Source: Ancylobacter crimeensis (GTDB lineage: Bacteria > Pseudomonadota > Alphaproteobacteria > Rhizobiales > Xanthobacteraceae). Taken from it: 64,000 bases of DNA. The notes under the pieces were generated by a model, which worked only from the letters and a program-made list of their open reading frames with translations, did no database searches and was not told the DNA's origin. Numbering within the stretch: position 1 is the first letter of the stretch; every line of letters starts with the position of its first letter. Made by a program: the position numbers and the translations under genes. The DNA is taken from NCBI RefSeq assembly GCF_023016805.1, contig NZ_JALKCH010000014.1, positions 44,219 through 108,218 of the forward strand, read 5' to 3'. This document shows, in pieces, positions 42,821 to 52,000 of this stretch.

Positions 42821-44110
42821 TCAGGCGTCCGTCCGCTCCCGCACGGCCTTGCGCAGCGCCTTCATCTCCTCGAAGCGCGCGGTCACGTCGCGCAGGCTCG
42901 CCACCATGCCGCTGACCGTGCCGGCGGCGTCCTTCACCAGCACGATGGTGAATTCCAGCGAGATCCGCGCTCCGTCCTTGCGCAGGCCGGGCACGGCCAG
43001 CATGTCGCCGGCGCCGTAGCGGCTGACGCCGGAGGCGACCGTCTCCCGATAACCCTCCCAGTGCCGGGCGCGGAAGGGCTCGGGAATGATGATGTCGAGC
43101 GAGCGGCCCAGCGCTTCGTCCTCGGTGAAGCCGAAGATGCGCTCCGCACCGGCATTCCACAGCACGATGTCGCCGGCCGCATCGCTTGCCACCACCGCAT
43201 CCGCCGCACTGTCGAGCAGCGCGGCGCCCAGTTCCTCGCGGGTGAACCCCGCGCTCGCGCGGGCGTGACGGGCATCGACCGTCGCGGCGGCGCTCGTAGC
43301 GCTCGGCCCGGCGGCGGCCGCATCCGGCTCGAACAGGTCATCGACGGCGCCGAAGAATTCGCAATGCAGCCGCTCGCGCGGAACGCCGCGCGCCGCGAGG
43401 CCGCTCGCCATATCGCGCAGGAAAGGAAGCGGGCCGCACAGGAAATACTCCGCCTCGTCCAGCGGCGTGTGCCCGGCGAGCCAGTCGACGGTCACCCGCC
43501 CGGCGACATCGTGGTCACGACCCGCGACATCCTGCGAGCGAGGCTGCGAATAGAAGACCGTGACCTGCGCATCCGCCTGCTTCGCCAGTGCGCGCACCTC
43601 GCCGGCAAAGGCATGCGCCCCGCCGTCCCGGCTGCCATGGACGAAGTGAATGCGGCGCGGGGCATGGCTGCGCGCAACCTCCTCCAGCATCGCCACCATG
43701 GGTGTGAGACCGACGCCGGCGGAAACCAGCACCACGGGCCGCGCCGAATCCACGGGCAGCACGAAGTCGCCGGCGGGAGCCCCCACCCCGACCTTCGTCC
43801 CGACGGATGCCTCGTCGTGAAGCCAGCGGGAAACAGTGCCGGCCGCCTCGCGCTTGACCGAAATCCGGTAGCTCTCCCCGTTCGGCGCGGCGGACACCGT
43901 GTAGTTGCGCTTGTGCCGGCCGCGGCCCGGCAGTTCGGCGAACAAGGTGAGATGCTGGCCGGCGATAAAAGGCGGGAGGCGGGAGCCGTCGGCCGGACGC
44001 AGCACGAAGGAGGTGACGACGTCGCTCTCCCGATGGCGGCTCGCGATCGCGAAAACCGTCGGTGCAGGGTCCGCGCCTCCTGTCGTGCCTTCCGGCATCC
44101 GGTTCACCAT
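42821..44110 (-). CDS. Flavohaemoglobin-type FAD/NAD(P)H reductase fused to a PAS domain
   Basis: 429 aa from ATG 44110 (AGGGAG 8 nt upstream). Residues 15-125 form an FAD-binding barrel (KRNYTVSAAPNGESYRISVKR), residues 125-250 an NAD-binding domain (VVLVSAGVGLTPMVAMLEEV, YFLCGPLPFLRDMASGL, HCEFFG), matching the C-terminal half of Hmp. There is no globin domain. Residues 290-415 are a PAS/PAC domain (LDSAADAVVASDAAGDIVLWNAG...EFTIVLVKDAAGTVSG). An NsrR-like palindrome lies upstream. It could supply electrons to the separate truncated haemoglobin encoded nearby. Confidence 0.85.
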   Translation of the reverse strand: MVNRMPEGTTGGADPAPTVFAIASRHRESDVVTSFVLRPADGSRLPPFIAGQHLTLFAELPGRGRHKRNYTVSAAPNGESYRISVKREAAGTVSRWLHDEASVGTKVGVGAPAGDFVLPVDSARPVVLVSAGVGLTPMVAMLEEVARSHAPRRIHFVHGSRDGGAHAFAGEVRALAKQADAQVTVFYSQPRSQDVAGRDHDVAGRVTVDWLAGHTPLDEAEYFLCGPLPFLRDMASGLAARGVPRERLHCEFFGAVDDLFEPDAAAAGPSATSAAATVDARHARASAGFTREELGAALLDSAADAVVASDAAGDIVLWNAGAERIFGFTEDEALGRSLDIIIPEPFRARHWEGYRETVASGVSRYGAGDMLAVPGLRKDGARISLEFTIVLVKDAAGTVSGMVASLRDVTARFEEMKALRKAVRERTDA

Positions 44111-44127
44111 GCTGGACACTCCCTATA

Positions 44128-44150
44128 ATGATGCATACCATATTCATGTT
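44128..44150. promoter_or_regulatory. NsrR-like operator between FNR-PAS and HPP genes
   Basis: The minus strand reads ATGAAT-N5-ATGCAT within a 23-bp near-palindrome, the 6-5-6 layout of the NsrR consensus; by eye 16 of 22 consensus positions agree. It lies 17 bp before the FNR-PAS ATG and upstream of the divergent HPP-CBS gene. An NsrR gene is 1.7 kb away. Confidence 0.6.
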
Positions 44151-44301
44151 TTCGAGATTGGAAAGGCTCCGATCTCGCAGCGCCTCCTCCGACCGCCGCC
44201 GGCGCGCCGTCTCCGCTGCGGATTCGCCCGCATTGCCATGCGGTCACGTACCCTCTCCTGCCCGCGCCACATGGCGGACGGGCCATCTCTCGGAGTCGGC
44301 C

Positions 44302-45342
44302 TTGCCCAGTTTCCAGCTGTTCCGGCCCATCCTGGCCGGCGCGACCCTCAAGGACCGCGCCCTCGCCTGCATCGCCGCCGCCATCGGCATCGGTGTTAGC
44401 GCCCTCCTTGTCGGCATCCTTGCACCGGATTCCGCACATCATTTTCTCTGGATCGTGCCTCCCATGGGCGCGTCCGCGGTGCTGCTCTTCGCGGTGCCGG
44501 CCAGCCCGATGGCGCAGCCCTGGCCGGCAATCGGTGGAAATGTCATTTCCGCGCTGGTGGGGGTGATCATTGCCCACCTCATGCCTCAGAGCTTCCTCGC
44601 CGCCGGACTGGCGGTCGGTCTGGCCATCGGCGCGATGTCGTTGCTGCGCTGCCTGCATCCGCCGGGCGGCGCAGCCGCGCTGGTCGGGCTGTTCGCCGGC
44701 GCCTCGACCAGCTTCCTGTTCCCACTGCTGCCGGTCGGGCTCAATGCGGTCGTGCTGGTGGCCTGCGCCTATGCCTATCACCGGCTCTGCGGCCGGGCTT
44801 ATCCGCATGTCCCTTCTCCGGCCAAGCCGGCCGCGCCGGCGGCCACCGCGCCCTGGACCTTCCGGCCCGGGGACATCGCCGCCACGCTGGAGGAAGCCGG
44901 CCTCGCGCTCGACGTCGCGCCCGGCGATCTGGAAGAATTGCTGCGGCAGGTCGAACGGCGGGCACTGGTCCGTGCCTATCACGAGCTTCGCTGCACCGAC
45001 CTGATGACCTCCGGCGTGCTTTCGGTAACGCGGGAGACGCTGCCCGGAACCGCACGCGACCTGCTGGTCGAGCGCGACATCCGCCGGCTGGCCGTGGTGG
45101 ATGAGGACGGCCGGCTCATCGGCGCCATCGGTCTGCGCGAGCTGGTGCAGCCGGCGGATCGGATCGGCGCGATCATGTCACCCGCAGCGGAAGCGACGCC
45201 GGACACCCCGGCCATCGAACTGCTGCCCCGCTTCGCGCAGGACCGCATCCATGCGGTCTTCATCACCGACGCCGAAGGCCGCCCCGTCGGCGTGGTCACC
45301 GAGGCTGACTGGCTCAACGTGCTGACGCGTGGAATGAAATGA
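44302..45342 (+). CDS. HPP family membrane protein with CBS domain pair
   Basis: 346 aa from TTG 44302, chosen because CGGAG precedes it and the protein aligns from FQLFRPILAGATLKDR, the usual HPP N-terminus. Residues 15-165 hold four to six hydrophobic segments with the signature LRCLHPPGGAAALVGLF. Residues 220-345 are two CBS motifs (DLMTSGVLSVTRETLP, RLAVVDEDGRLIGAIG, VFITDAEGRPVGVVTEADW), possibly nucleotide-binding. Plant plastid HPP proteins transport nitrite, which would suit this context; here that is inference. Confidence 0.82.
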   Translation: MPSFQLFRPILAGATLKDRALACIAAAIGIGVSALLVGILAPDSAHHFLWIVPPMGASAVLLFAVPASPMAQPWPAIGGNVISALVGVIIAHLMPQSFLAAGLAVGLAIGAMSLLRCLHPPGGAAALVGLFAGASTSFLFPLLPVGLNAVVLVACAYAYHRLCGRAYPHVPSPAKPAAPAATAPWTFRPGDIAATLEEAGLALDVAPGDLEELLRQVERRALVRAYHELRCTDLMTSGVLSVTRETLPGTARDLLVERDIRRLAVVDEDGRLIGAIGLRELVQPADRIGAIMSPAAEATPDTPAIELLPRFAQDRIHAVFITDAEGRPVGVVTEADWLNVLTRGMK

Positions 45343-45350
45343 GGCGCGGT

Positions 45351-45746
45351 TCAGCCCGGCGGCATGAAGACCGGACCGCCCATGGGCTGGCCGAACAGCA
45401 TCGCCTGAAGGCTCTGCGCGATGCGCAGGGCCCGCTCGCGCAACGCCTGCGCATCCTCCGGCGCCATCAATTCGTCGGCGGTGCGGCCCCACAGGCCGAG
45501 CCAGCGGGTGAACATCGCCGGCGAGATGCGCGCGCGATGGCGGAAATGGGCGGGCATCGGCCGCCCCTTGTAGCGCCCGGTGCCGAGCATCACCGAGGAC
45601 CAGAAGGCGGCGAGCGTATCGAGATGGGTCGGCCAGTCGGCAATAGCGTCGTTGAAGACCGGTCCAAGCTCGGGATCGGCGCGGACCCGCTCGTAGAACG
45701 CCCCGACAAGCGCCCGCAACCCCGGCTCGTCCAGCTTCAGGACCAT
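45351..45746 (-). CDS. Group III truncated haemoglobin
   Basis: 131 aa. FYERVRADPELGPVFNDAI, FWSSVMLGTGRYKGRPMPAHF and MFTRWLGLW match trHb3, with proximal His H67 and the conserved Trp W82. ATG 45746 is used; the upstream extension is in the divergent nsrR promoter. These globins bind oxygen and NO and often accompany NsrR. Its 3' end is 8 bp from the HPP-CBS stop. Confidence 0.87.
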   Translation of the reverse strand: MVLKLDEPGLRALVGAFYERVRADPELGPVFNDAIADWPTHLDTLAAFWSSVMLGTGRYKGRPMPAHFRHRARISPAMFTRWLGLWGRTADELMAPEDAQALRERALRIAQSLQAMLFGQPMGGPVFMPPG

Positions 45747-45796
45747 GGTGTCTCCCACTTCAGCCACCGTCAGCCGCGCCTGTCTGCGCGGCGTGA

Positions 45797-45819
45797 AACA
45801 TGCAACATTGATACTTCTT
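45797..45819. promoter_or_regulatory. Weak NsrR-like palindrome between trHb and nsrR
   Basis: AACATGCAACA-T-TGATACTTCTT resembles the 11-1-11 NsrR site with about 14 of 22 matches by eye. It lies in the 107-bp divergent gap, where autoregulation would be expected. Weaker than the copy at 44128. Confidence 0.4.
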
Positions 45820-45853
45820 TTTGCGGCACGATGAACCTCCTGGCAAACCGGCC

Positions 45854-46306
45854 ATGCGCCTGACGCGCTATACCGACTATGCGATGCGGGTGCTGCTGTT
45901 CCTCGGCGCGGAGCCGGAGCGGCACCATTCGATCGCCGCGATCGCACACGCCTATGCGATCTCGCAAAATCACCTGATGAAGGTGGTCAACGACCTGGTG
46001 AAGGCCGGCTATCTGCGCAGCATACGCGGGCGCGGGGGCGGCATCCGGCTCGCCCGGCCGACGGAGGCGATCAATATCGGAGCGCTGGTTCGGCACACCG
46101 AGGACGGCTTCGACCTCGTGGGATGCGGCACCTGCCGGATCGCTCCGGCGTGCGGATTGTCCTGCGTCCTGTCCGAAGCGCTGGAAGCGTTCCTCGCCAC
46201 GCTGGACCGCTACACGCTGGCGGACGTGCTGGCGAAGCGCGGCGACTTCCGACACCTGCTTCTGCCTCCTGAAAGGCCCGCGCCCGAACTCACACCGCCC
46301 GGCTGA
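45854..46306 (+). CDS. nsrR: NsrR-like Rrf2 family nitric-oxide-sensing repressor
   Basis: 150 aa. Begins MRLTRYTDYAMRVLLFLG, then a winged helix with ISQNHLMKVVNDLVKAGYLRSIRGRGGGIRLA, typical of NsrR. Fe-S ligand candidates are C91, C94 and C100 (C-x2-C-x5-C), plus C104. E. coli NsrR has C-x4-C-x5-C, so the first spacing is shorter. It is divergent from the truncated haemoglobin gene and overlaps the hemN 3' end by 17 bp. NO would destroy the cluster and derepress the surrounding genes. Confidence 0.87.
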   Translation: MRLTRYTDYAMRVLLFLGAEPERHHSIAAIAHAYAISQNHLMKVVNDLVKAGYLRSIRGRGGGIRLARPTEAINIGALVRHTEDGFDLVGCGTCRIAPACGLSCVLSEALEAFLATLDRYTLADVLAKRGDFRHLLLPPERPAPELTPPG

Positions 46307-47633
46307 ACCGCCGGGCACCGCCATCGAGATAGGCATCGAAGATCGAGGCGACCTTGCGCACCCGCAGCCGCCCCGCTTCCAGCACCCGCAAGCGGCGCCC
46401 GTCAAAGGCGATGACGCCCGCTCCTCGCAAGGCTTCGAGCGCCGGAAAAACCGGCGCCAGCGCACCGCGCGCGACGCCATGCCGGGCGCAGACCGTTTCG
46501 ATATCCACGGCGAGATCGCACATCACCCGCTCGATCAGCTCGGCCCGCAGCCGGTCGTCGGCGCTGAAGGCGTGGCCCTTCGCGACGGGTAGCTCACCGC
46601 GCCGCACCCGCTCGGCATAGGCGCGCAGGACGGTCTCGTTCTGCACATAGCCTTGCGGCAGCCGGCCGATCGAGGATGCACCGAGCCCGACCAGTGCTTG
46701 ACAGGAATCGGTGGTGTAGCCTTGGAAGTTGCGGCGCAGCCCGCCCTCGCGCATCGCCGTGGCCATGGGATCGTCCGGCCGGGCGAAATGGTCGAGCCCG
46801 ATACGGACATAGCCCGCTCCAAGGATGGCCTGCGCGAAGGCCACGGCCTGCGCCAGCCGCTCCCGCCCGCCTGGCAGGTCAGCGGCATCGATCCGGCTCT
46901 GGTGCTTCTTGAAGCCCGGCAGATGAGCATAGCCGAACACCGAGAAGCGATCCGGGTGAAACGCAAGACAGGCCTCGACCGTCTCCCGGCAGGAGGCGAG
47001 CGTCTGCTTCGGCAGCCCGTAGATGAGGTCGAGATTGATCGCGCCGATCCCTGCGGCCCGGAGCCCGTCCACCACCGCGGCCGTCTGCCCGACGCTCTGG
47101 ATGCGGTTGATCGCCGCCTGCACCGCGCCGTCGAAGCTCTGCACGCCGAGGCTCGCCCGGTTGACGCCGGACGCCGCGAGCGCCGCGATCATGGCCGCAT
47201 CCAACCGACGCGGGTCGATCTCCACCGCGATCTCGGCCCCGGGATGCACGGCGAAGCGGGCGCGCAGCAGATCCATCAGGGCACGGAAATCGTCCGCCGC
47301 CAGTATGGTCGGGGTGCCGCCGCCGAAATGGATGTGGCGGACATCGGCCGCCCTCCCGCAGCGTGCCGCGACCAGATCGATCTCCGCGCGCAGCGCCGCG
47401 AGATAGTCCAGCACCGGCCGGTCGCGCAGGGCGACGGTGGTGTTGCAGCCGCAATACCAGCACATGGAGCGGCAGAACGGGACGTGCACATAGAGCGAGG
47501 TCGGCGTGCCGGGCGCCAGCATGTCGAGCCAGGCGCCGTAAAGGCCGGCCCCGACGGCCTCGCCGAAGACCGGCGCGGTCGGATAGCTGGTGTAGCGCGG
47601 CAGGCGCTCGTCGAGTGGGGCGGTGTCGGTCAT
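46290..47633 (-). CDS. hemN: Oxygen-independent coproporphyrinogen III oxidase (radical SAM)
   Basis: 447 aa. Radical SAM cysteines are C54, C58 and C61 in CRSMCWYC, with an adjacent C63; HFGGGTPT and YGLPKQT are HemN motifs. The N-terminus (LDERLPRYTSYPTAPVF) fits HemN rather than HemW. It makes protoporphyrinogen without oxygen and so supports haem supply in low oxygen, in keeping with the neighbouring globin and NsrR genes. Confidence 0.9.
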   Translation of the reverse strand: MTDTAPLDERLPRYTSYPTAPVFGEAVGAGLYGAWLDMLAPGTPTSLYVHVPFCRSMCWYCGCNTTVALRDRPVLDYLAALRAEIDLVAARCGRAADVRHIHFGGGTPTILAADDFRALMDLLRARFAVHPGAEIAVEIDPRRLDAAMIAALAASGVNRASLGVQSFDGAVQAAINRIQSVGQTAAVVDGLRAAGIGAINLDLIYGLPKQTLASCRETVEACLAFHPDRFSVFGYAHLPGFKKHQSRIDAADLPGGRERLAQAVAFAQAILGAGYVRIGLDHFARPDDPMATAMREGGLRRNFQGYTTDSCQALVGLGASSIGRLPQGYVQNETVLRAYAERVRRGELPVAKGHAFSADDRLRAELIERVMCDLAVDIETVCARHGVARGALAPVFPALEALRGAGVIAFDGRRLRVLEAGRLRVRKVASIFDAYLDGGARRFSRAV

Positions 47634-47745
47634 GGATAGCGGGCCCGGCGAAAATAAAGCACCGGACGAGGCTAGAACCGCCGAGCCGCCATCGCCTTGC
47701 CCCAGCGCAAATCACGCCGGAGCCGTCTCCCGACGGACGAGGCTT

Positions 47746-49575
47746 TTACGGCGTGTCGGGCAGGGCAAAAACGGTGAGCTGGCCGCCCAGCGCGGTGTAG
47801 CTGTTGAGCCCGGCATAGGCGTCCTTGGCGCCCGAGCCGGCATTGGGATCGGTGAGGCCGGCCGCGAGCCCGATGCCGGCCCAGCCGCCGATGCCGGACA
47901 GCACCGCCACATATTGCCGGCCGCGATGCTGGTAGGTCATCACGTTGCCGACGATGCCGGAGGGAGTCTTGAAGCGATAGAGTTCGCGCCCGGTCTTCGC
48001 GTCGATCGCCTTGAGATAGCCCTCCAGCGTTCCGTAGAACACCACGCCGCCCGCGGTCGCCAGCACGCCGGACCACACCGAAAAGCGCTCCGGCACGGTC
48101 CAGACCACCTTGCCGGCCACATTGTCCCAGGCGAGCAGCGCGCCGATGCGGCCCTGCGTGCCGGGCGCGGGGTACATGTTCAGCGTCGCCCCGACATAGG
48201 GCTGGCCGACCTTGTAGTCGACGTGGAACGGCTCGTAGTCCATGCACATGCGGCTGGCGGGCACGTAGAAGAGCTGCGTCTGCGGCGACCAGGCGGCCGG
48301 CTGCTGGTTCTTGGTGCCGATCGCCGCCGGGCAGATGCCACCATAGGTGACGTCCTCGCCCTCGGCCTCCGTGCTGTATTTGGGATCGCGCACCGGACGG
48401 CCGAAATGCGCGCTCGCGGTGTCCAGGTCGATACCGGAAGCCCAGTTGACGGTGGGATCGAGCTTGCCCGCGGTCAACAGCTCGCCCGTGGCGCGATCGA
48501 GGGTATAGCCGAAGCCGTTGCGGTCGAAATGGGTAAGCAGATGCCGGGTGCGGCCGCCCATGTCCTGGTCGGTCAGGATCATCTCGTTGACCCCGTCGAA
48601 GTCCCATTCGTCGTGGGGCGTCATCTGGTAGACCCAGCGGGCCAGCCCGGTATCGGCGTCACGGGCGAAGATGGCGTCCGTCCAGCGATTGTCGCCGGGC
48701 CGCTGCGAGGGGTTCCACGAGCCGGGATTGGCGGTGCCGTAATAGACGAGGTTCAGCGCCGGGTCATAGGAGAACCAGCCCCAAGGTGCGCCGCCGCCGA
48801 TCTTCCACTCCTCGCCTTCCCAGCTCTTCAGCGAAGAGTCCGGGCCGATCGGTCTGCCGAGCTCGGTGGTCTTCTCCGGGTCCACGAGCATCTCGGCATC
48901 CGGGCCGGTGGAATAGGCTCGCCAGGCCAGCGAACCGTCCTTGATGCGATAGGCGCTGAGATGGCCGCGGGCGCCGAACTCTGCGCCGGCGATGCCCACG
49001 ATCAGCTTGTCCTTCACCGGCATGACGGTCGCGGTGTTGGATTCGCCCGCCTTCGGATCGCCATTGGCGACCTTCCAGCGCACCGCGCCGGTTTTCGCAT
49101 CGAGCGCGACGATGGTGGTGTCGGCCTGCGCGAGGAAGACCATTCCGTCGGCATAGGCGAGACCGCGATTGACGAGGTCGCAGCACATGATGGCGGCGAC
49201 GTCGCTGCTCTGCCGCGGCGCGTATTGCCACAGCATGCGCCCGTCATGATCGAGATCGAGCGCGTAGACATTGTTGGGGAAGGGCGTGTGCACATACATC
49301 ACCCCGTCCACCACCAGCGGGCTACCCTCATGGCCGCGCAGAACGCCGGTGGAAAAGGTCCATGCGACATGGAGGCGGCCGACATTGCCGGCATTGATGG
49401 CATCGAGCCGGGAGTAGCGGGTGTTGGCATAGTCGAGGGTCTGGATGACCTGCTGGGCGGGATCCCTGCTGCGGGCGAGCACATCGTCATTGGCACGGGC
49501 GCCGGCGAGGCCCGCCGCCAGAAAACCGAGCGCACACAGCGCGCTCCCACACGCCTGACCAGACCACCCCATCAT
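47746..49575 (-). CDS. xoxF: Lanthanide-dependent PQQ methanol dehydrogenase, XoxF-type
   Basis: 609 aa with a signal peptide to about residue 28 (AGARA-N), so periplasmic. The PQQ disulfide pair is C131-C132. Metal ligands E199 and N283, catalytic D325, and the extra D327 in WDFDGVNE are all present; this last Asp distinguishes XoxF from calcium-type MxaF, which has Ala. The first of two tandem ATGs (49575) follows AGGAG. No xoxG cytochrome or xoxJ lies next to it. It oxidises methanol or other short alcohols to aldehyde or acid. The best match by motif is the XoxF5 clade. Confidence 0.9.
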   Translation of the reverse strand: MMGWSGQACGSALCALGFLAAGLAGARANDDVLARSRDPAQQVIQTLDYANTRYSRLDAINAGNVGRLHVAWTFSTGVLRGHEGSPLVVDGVMYVHTPFPNNVYALDLDHDGRMLWQYAPRQSSDVAAIMCCDLVNRGLAYADGMVFLAQADTTIVALDAKTGAVRWKVANGDPKAGESNTATVMPVKDKLIVGIAGAEFGARGHLSAYRIKDGSLAWRAYSTGPDAEMLVDPEKTTELGRPIGPDSSLKSWEGEEWKIGGGAPWGWFSYDPALNLVYYGTANPGSWNPSQRPGDNRWTDAIFARDADTGLARWVYQMTPHDEWDFDGVNEMILTDQDMGGRTRHLLTHFDRNGFGYTLDRATGELLTAGKLDPTVNWASGIDLDTASAHFGRPVRDPKYSTEAEGEDVTYGGICPAAIGTKNQQPAAWSPQTQLFYVPASRMCMDYEPFHVDYKVGQPYVGATLNMYPAPGTQGRIGALLAWDNVAGKVVWTVPERFSVWSGVLATAGGVVFYGTLEGYLKAIDAKTGRELYRFKTPSGIVGNVMTYQHRGRQYVAVLSGIGGWAGIGLAAGLTDPNAGSGAKDAYAGLNSYTALGGQLTVFALPDTP

Positions 49576-49691
49576 CCGCACCGCTCCTGCTGCCTCGGGC
49601 GGCGGACGCTGGACCAGCGGGACGGCCGCGTCAACCCGACGAAGGAAGCCGCAAGGCATTGCCGCAGCGTCAGATTCGGAAAGGACGGGCT

Positions 49692-50579
49692 TTAGCCGAG
49701 GGCCGCCTCCAGCCGGCGCTTCACCTCGTCCTTGACGGGCTCGGCAGCCTTCAGGATGGCGACGGCGCGGAAGAAGTCGAGCACGCGGAAGGCATCGACA
49801 TTCGGGCGGATCAGGATGTCCGGCGCACCTGATTTCAGCTTCTCGCTGACGATGGTGCTCGCCATGATCTGCAGCGCCGCGAACATCGAATCGAAGGCCC
49901 GCGGCACCGCTCGCGCCTCCCCGCTCGGTCCGCCGGTCACGTCGACCGCCAGCACGAGGTCGGCCGAGCTGCGCAGCAGGTCGAAGGGCAACGGATTGAC
50001 CGCCCCGCCATCCACCAGCACACGCCCGGCATGATTCACCGGGCGGATCAGGCCGGGAATGGCGATGGAGGCCGCGACCGCCGGGCGGAGCGCGCCGTGG
50101 ACGAACACGGATTCCCCCCGCGCCCAGTAGTCCGTCGCCACCACCTTCAGCGGAATGGCGAGTTCCTCGAAGGTCGCCGGCACCGCGCCGGGCAGCATGG
50201 TCTCGACGAAATGCTCGCCGTCGATCAGCACCGGATTGCCGAGCCCGCTGAACAGGTCCGCGATACGCCCGACCCGCGCCGCCAGAAGCTGGCCCATCAC
50301 CTCGCCGCGGTTGCGCAGATAGCCGGTCGCCAGCGCGCGCAGCTCCTTCGCCGGCACGCCCGCCGCATAGACGCTGCCGACCAGCGCGCCGATGGAGGCG
50401 CCCGCGATCGCGACCGGGCGCAGGCCCATCTCGTCGAGCGCTTCCAGCACCAGAATATGCGCAAGGCCCCGCGCCCCGCCCGAACCGAGCGCCACCGCGA
50501 TGCGCGGGCCGGTCGGCGGGGCCGGGGGTCGGGGCTGTTCGGGGGGCGGGGTCAGTCGGTCCGGGCGCAACGTTTCCAT
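49692..50579 (-). CDS. Patatin-like phospholipase family protein
   Basis: 295 aa. The oxyanion motif [10 protein letters not shown] (residues 32-41), nucleophile in [10 protein letters not shown] and the dyad Asp in DGGAVNPLP are all present. No signal peptide; the N-terminus is Pro-rich. It lies 51 bp downstream of purD and 116 bp upstream of xoxF, all on the minus strand. Lipase/acyl hydrolase activity is expected; substrate unknown. Confidence 0.88.
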   Translation of the reverse strand: METLRPDRLTPPPEQPRPPAPPTGPRIAVALGSGGARGLAHILVLEALDEMGLRPVAIAGASIGALVGSVYAAGVPAKELRALATGYLRNRGEVMGQLLAARVGRIADLFSGLGNPVLIDGEHFVETMLPGAVPATFEELAIPLKVVATDYWARGESVFVHGALRPAVAASIAIPGLIRPVNHAGRVLVDGGAVNPLPFDLLRSSADLVLAVDVTGGPSGEARAVPRAFDSMFAALQIMASTIVSEKLKSGAPDILIRPNVDAFRVLDFFRAVAILKAAEPVKDEVKRRLEAALG

Positions 50580-50630
50580 CTCGCACCCCTTAACCCGCCA
50601 AGGCGGCGAGAGTTTGAAGGTTGTGCAGCC

Positions 50631-51899
50631 TCAGCCGCCGAGCGCCCGCCACGCGATGTCGCTACGGCAGAAGCCTTCCGGCCAGTCGATCCGCGCCACC
50701 GCATCATAGGCCCGCTCGCGTGCCTCGGCGATGTTGGCGCCGACCGCGGTGACGTTCAGCACCCGCCCGCCATTGGCGAACAGACGATGCCCGTCCGAGC
50801 GCGTGCCGGCATGAAACACGCGGACGCCGGGAATCCGCTCCGCCGCCGAGATACCACGGATCTCGCTGCCCTTCTTGTAGTCGCCGGGATAGCCATTCGC
50901 CGCCATCACCACGCTGATCGCGGTATCCGGCTTGAGCAGCACCGTCTCCTCGGCGAGCCGGCCCCTGGCCACCGAAAGCAGGAGCGCCAGCAGGTCGCCT
51001 TCCAGCCGGCTCATCAGCACCTGGCATTCCGGGTCGCCGAACCGGACATTGTATTCGATCAGCTTCGGCCCCTCGCGGGTGATCATCAGCCCGGCAAACA
51101 GCACCCCGCGAAACGGACTGTCGGCATCGGCCAGCGCCCGCGCGGTCGGCTTCACGATCTCATGCAGCGTGCGGCGCTCGATCTCGGCGGTGAAGACCGG
51201 CGCCGGCGAATAGGCGCCCATGCCGCCGGTGTTGGGGCCGGTGTCGCCGTCAAAGGCGCGCTTGTGGTCCTGCGCCGAGCCGAGCGGCAGCACGGTGTCG
51301 CCATCCACCAGGCAGAAGAAGCTGACCTCCTCGCCCTCGAGGAATTCCTCGATCAGGATCTCGGCCCCCACGCCGCCCCCCATGGCAAAGACCTCGTCCA
51401 CGGCGGCGTTGGCTTCGTCCAGCGTCATCGCCACCACGACGCCCTTGCCGGCCATGAGCCCGTCGGCCTTCAGCACGATCGGCGCGCCGCGCGCAGCGAT
51501 GAAGGCGCGGGCCGCCACCGGCTCGGAGAAGCGGCCGAAGGCGGCGGTCGGGATGTCGTGGGCCTTGCACAGCTCCTTGGTGAACAGCTTGGAGCCTTCG
51601 AGCTGCGCGGCGACCCGGCTGGGGCCGAAGACCGGTATGCCTTCCGCGATCAGGCGGTCGGCGATGCCGTCCACCAGCGGCGCCTCGGGGCCCACCACGA
51701 CGAGGCCGATGCCGTTCGAGGCGCAGACGCTGACGATGGCGTCATGGTCGGTCAGCGGGACGGAGGGGATGCAGGTCGCGAACTGCGCGATGCCCGGATT
51801 GCCGGGTATGGCGAAGAGCTGGCCGAGCTCCTCGCTCGCCGACAGCTTCCAGGCCAGCGCATGCTCGCGGCCACCCGAACCCAGCAGAAGGACATTCAT
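50631..51899 (-). CDS. purD: Phosphoribosylamine-glycine ligase
   Basis: 422 aa, the usual PurD length. Begins [19 protein letters not shown], with [17 protein letters not shown], the ATP-grasp segment [14 protein letters not shown] and [13 protein letters not shown] [12 protein letters not shown]. It carries out the second step of purine synthesis. The upstream start at 52004 would add a spurious extension. Confidence 0.95.
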   Translation of the reverse strand: MNVLLLGSGGREHALAWKLSASEELGQLFAIPGNPGIAQFATCIPSVPLTDHDAIVSVCASNGIGLVVVGPEAPLVDGIADRLIAEGIPVFGPSRVAAQLEGSKLFTKELCKAHDIPTAAFGRFSEPVAARAFIAARGAPIVLKADGLMAGKGVVVAMTLDEANAAVDEVFAMGGGVGAEILIEEFLEGEEVSFFCLVDGDTVLPLGSAQDHKRAFDGDTGPNTGGMGAYSPAPVFTAEIERRTLHEIVKPTARALADADSPFRGVLFAGLMITREGPKLIEYNVRFGDPECQVLMSRLEGDLLALLLSVARGRLAEETVLLKPDTAISVVMAANGYPGDYKKGSEIRGISAAERIPGVRVFHAGTRSDGHRLFANGGRVLNVTAVGANIAEARERAYDAVARIDWPEGFCRSDIAWRALGG

Positions 51900-52000
51900 C
51901 CGCGATCCTCTCCCCATTGCCAGCCGCCTCTGGCTAGCCGCGCACGCGTGCCGGGGCAAGCGGTCATCTCGACCTTTGTTGATATCCGCCCCCGCGCCGC

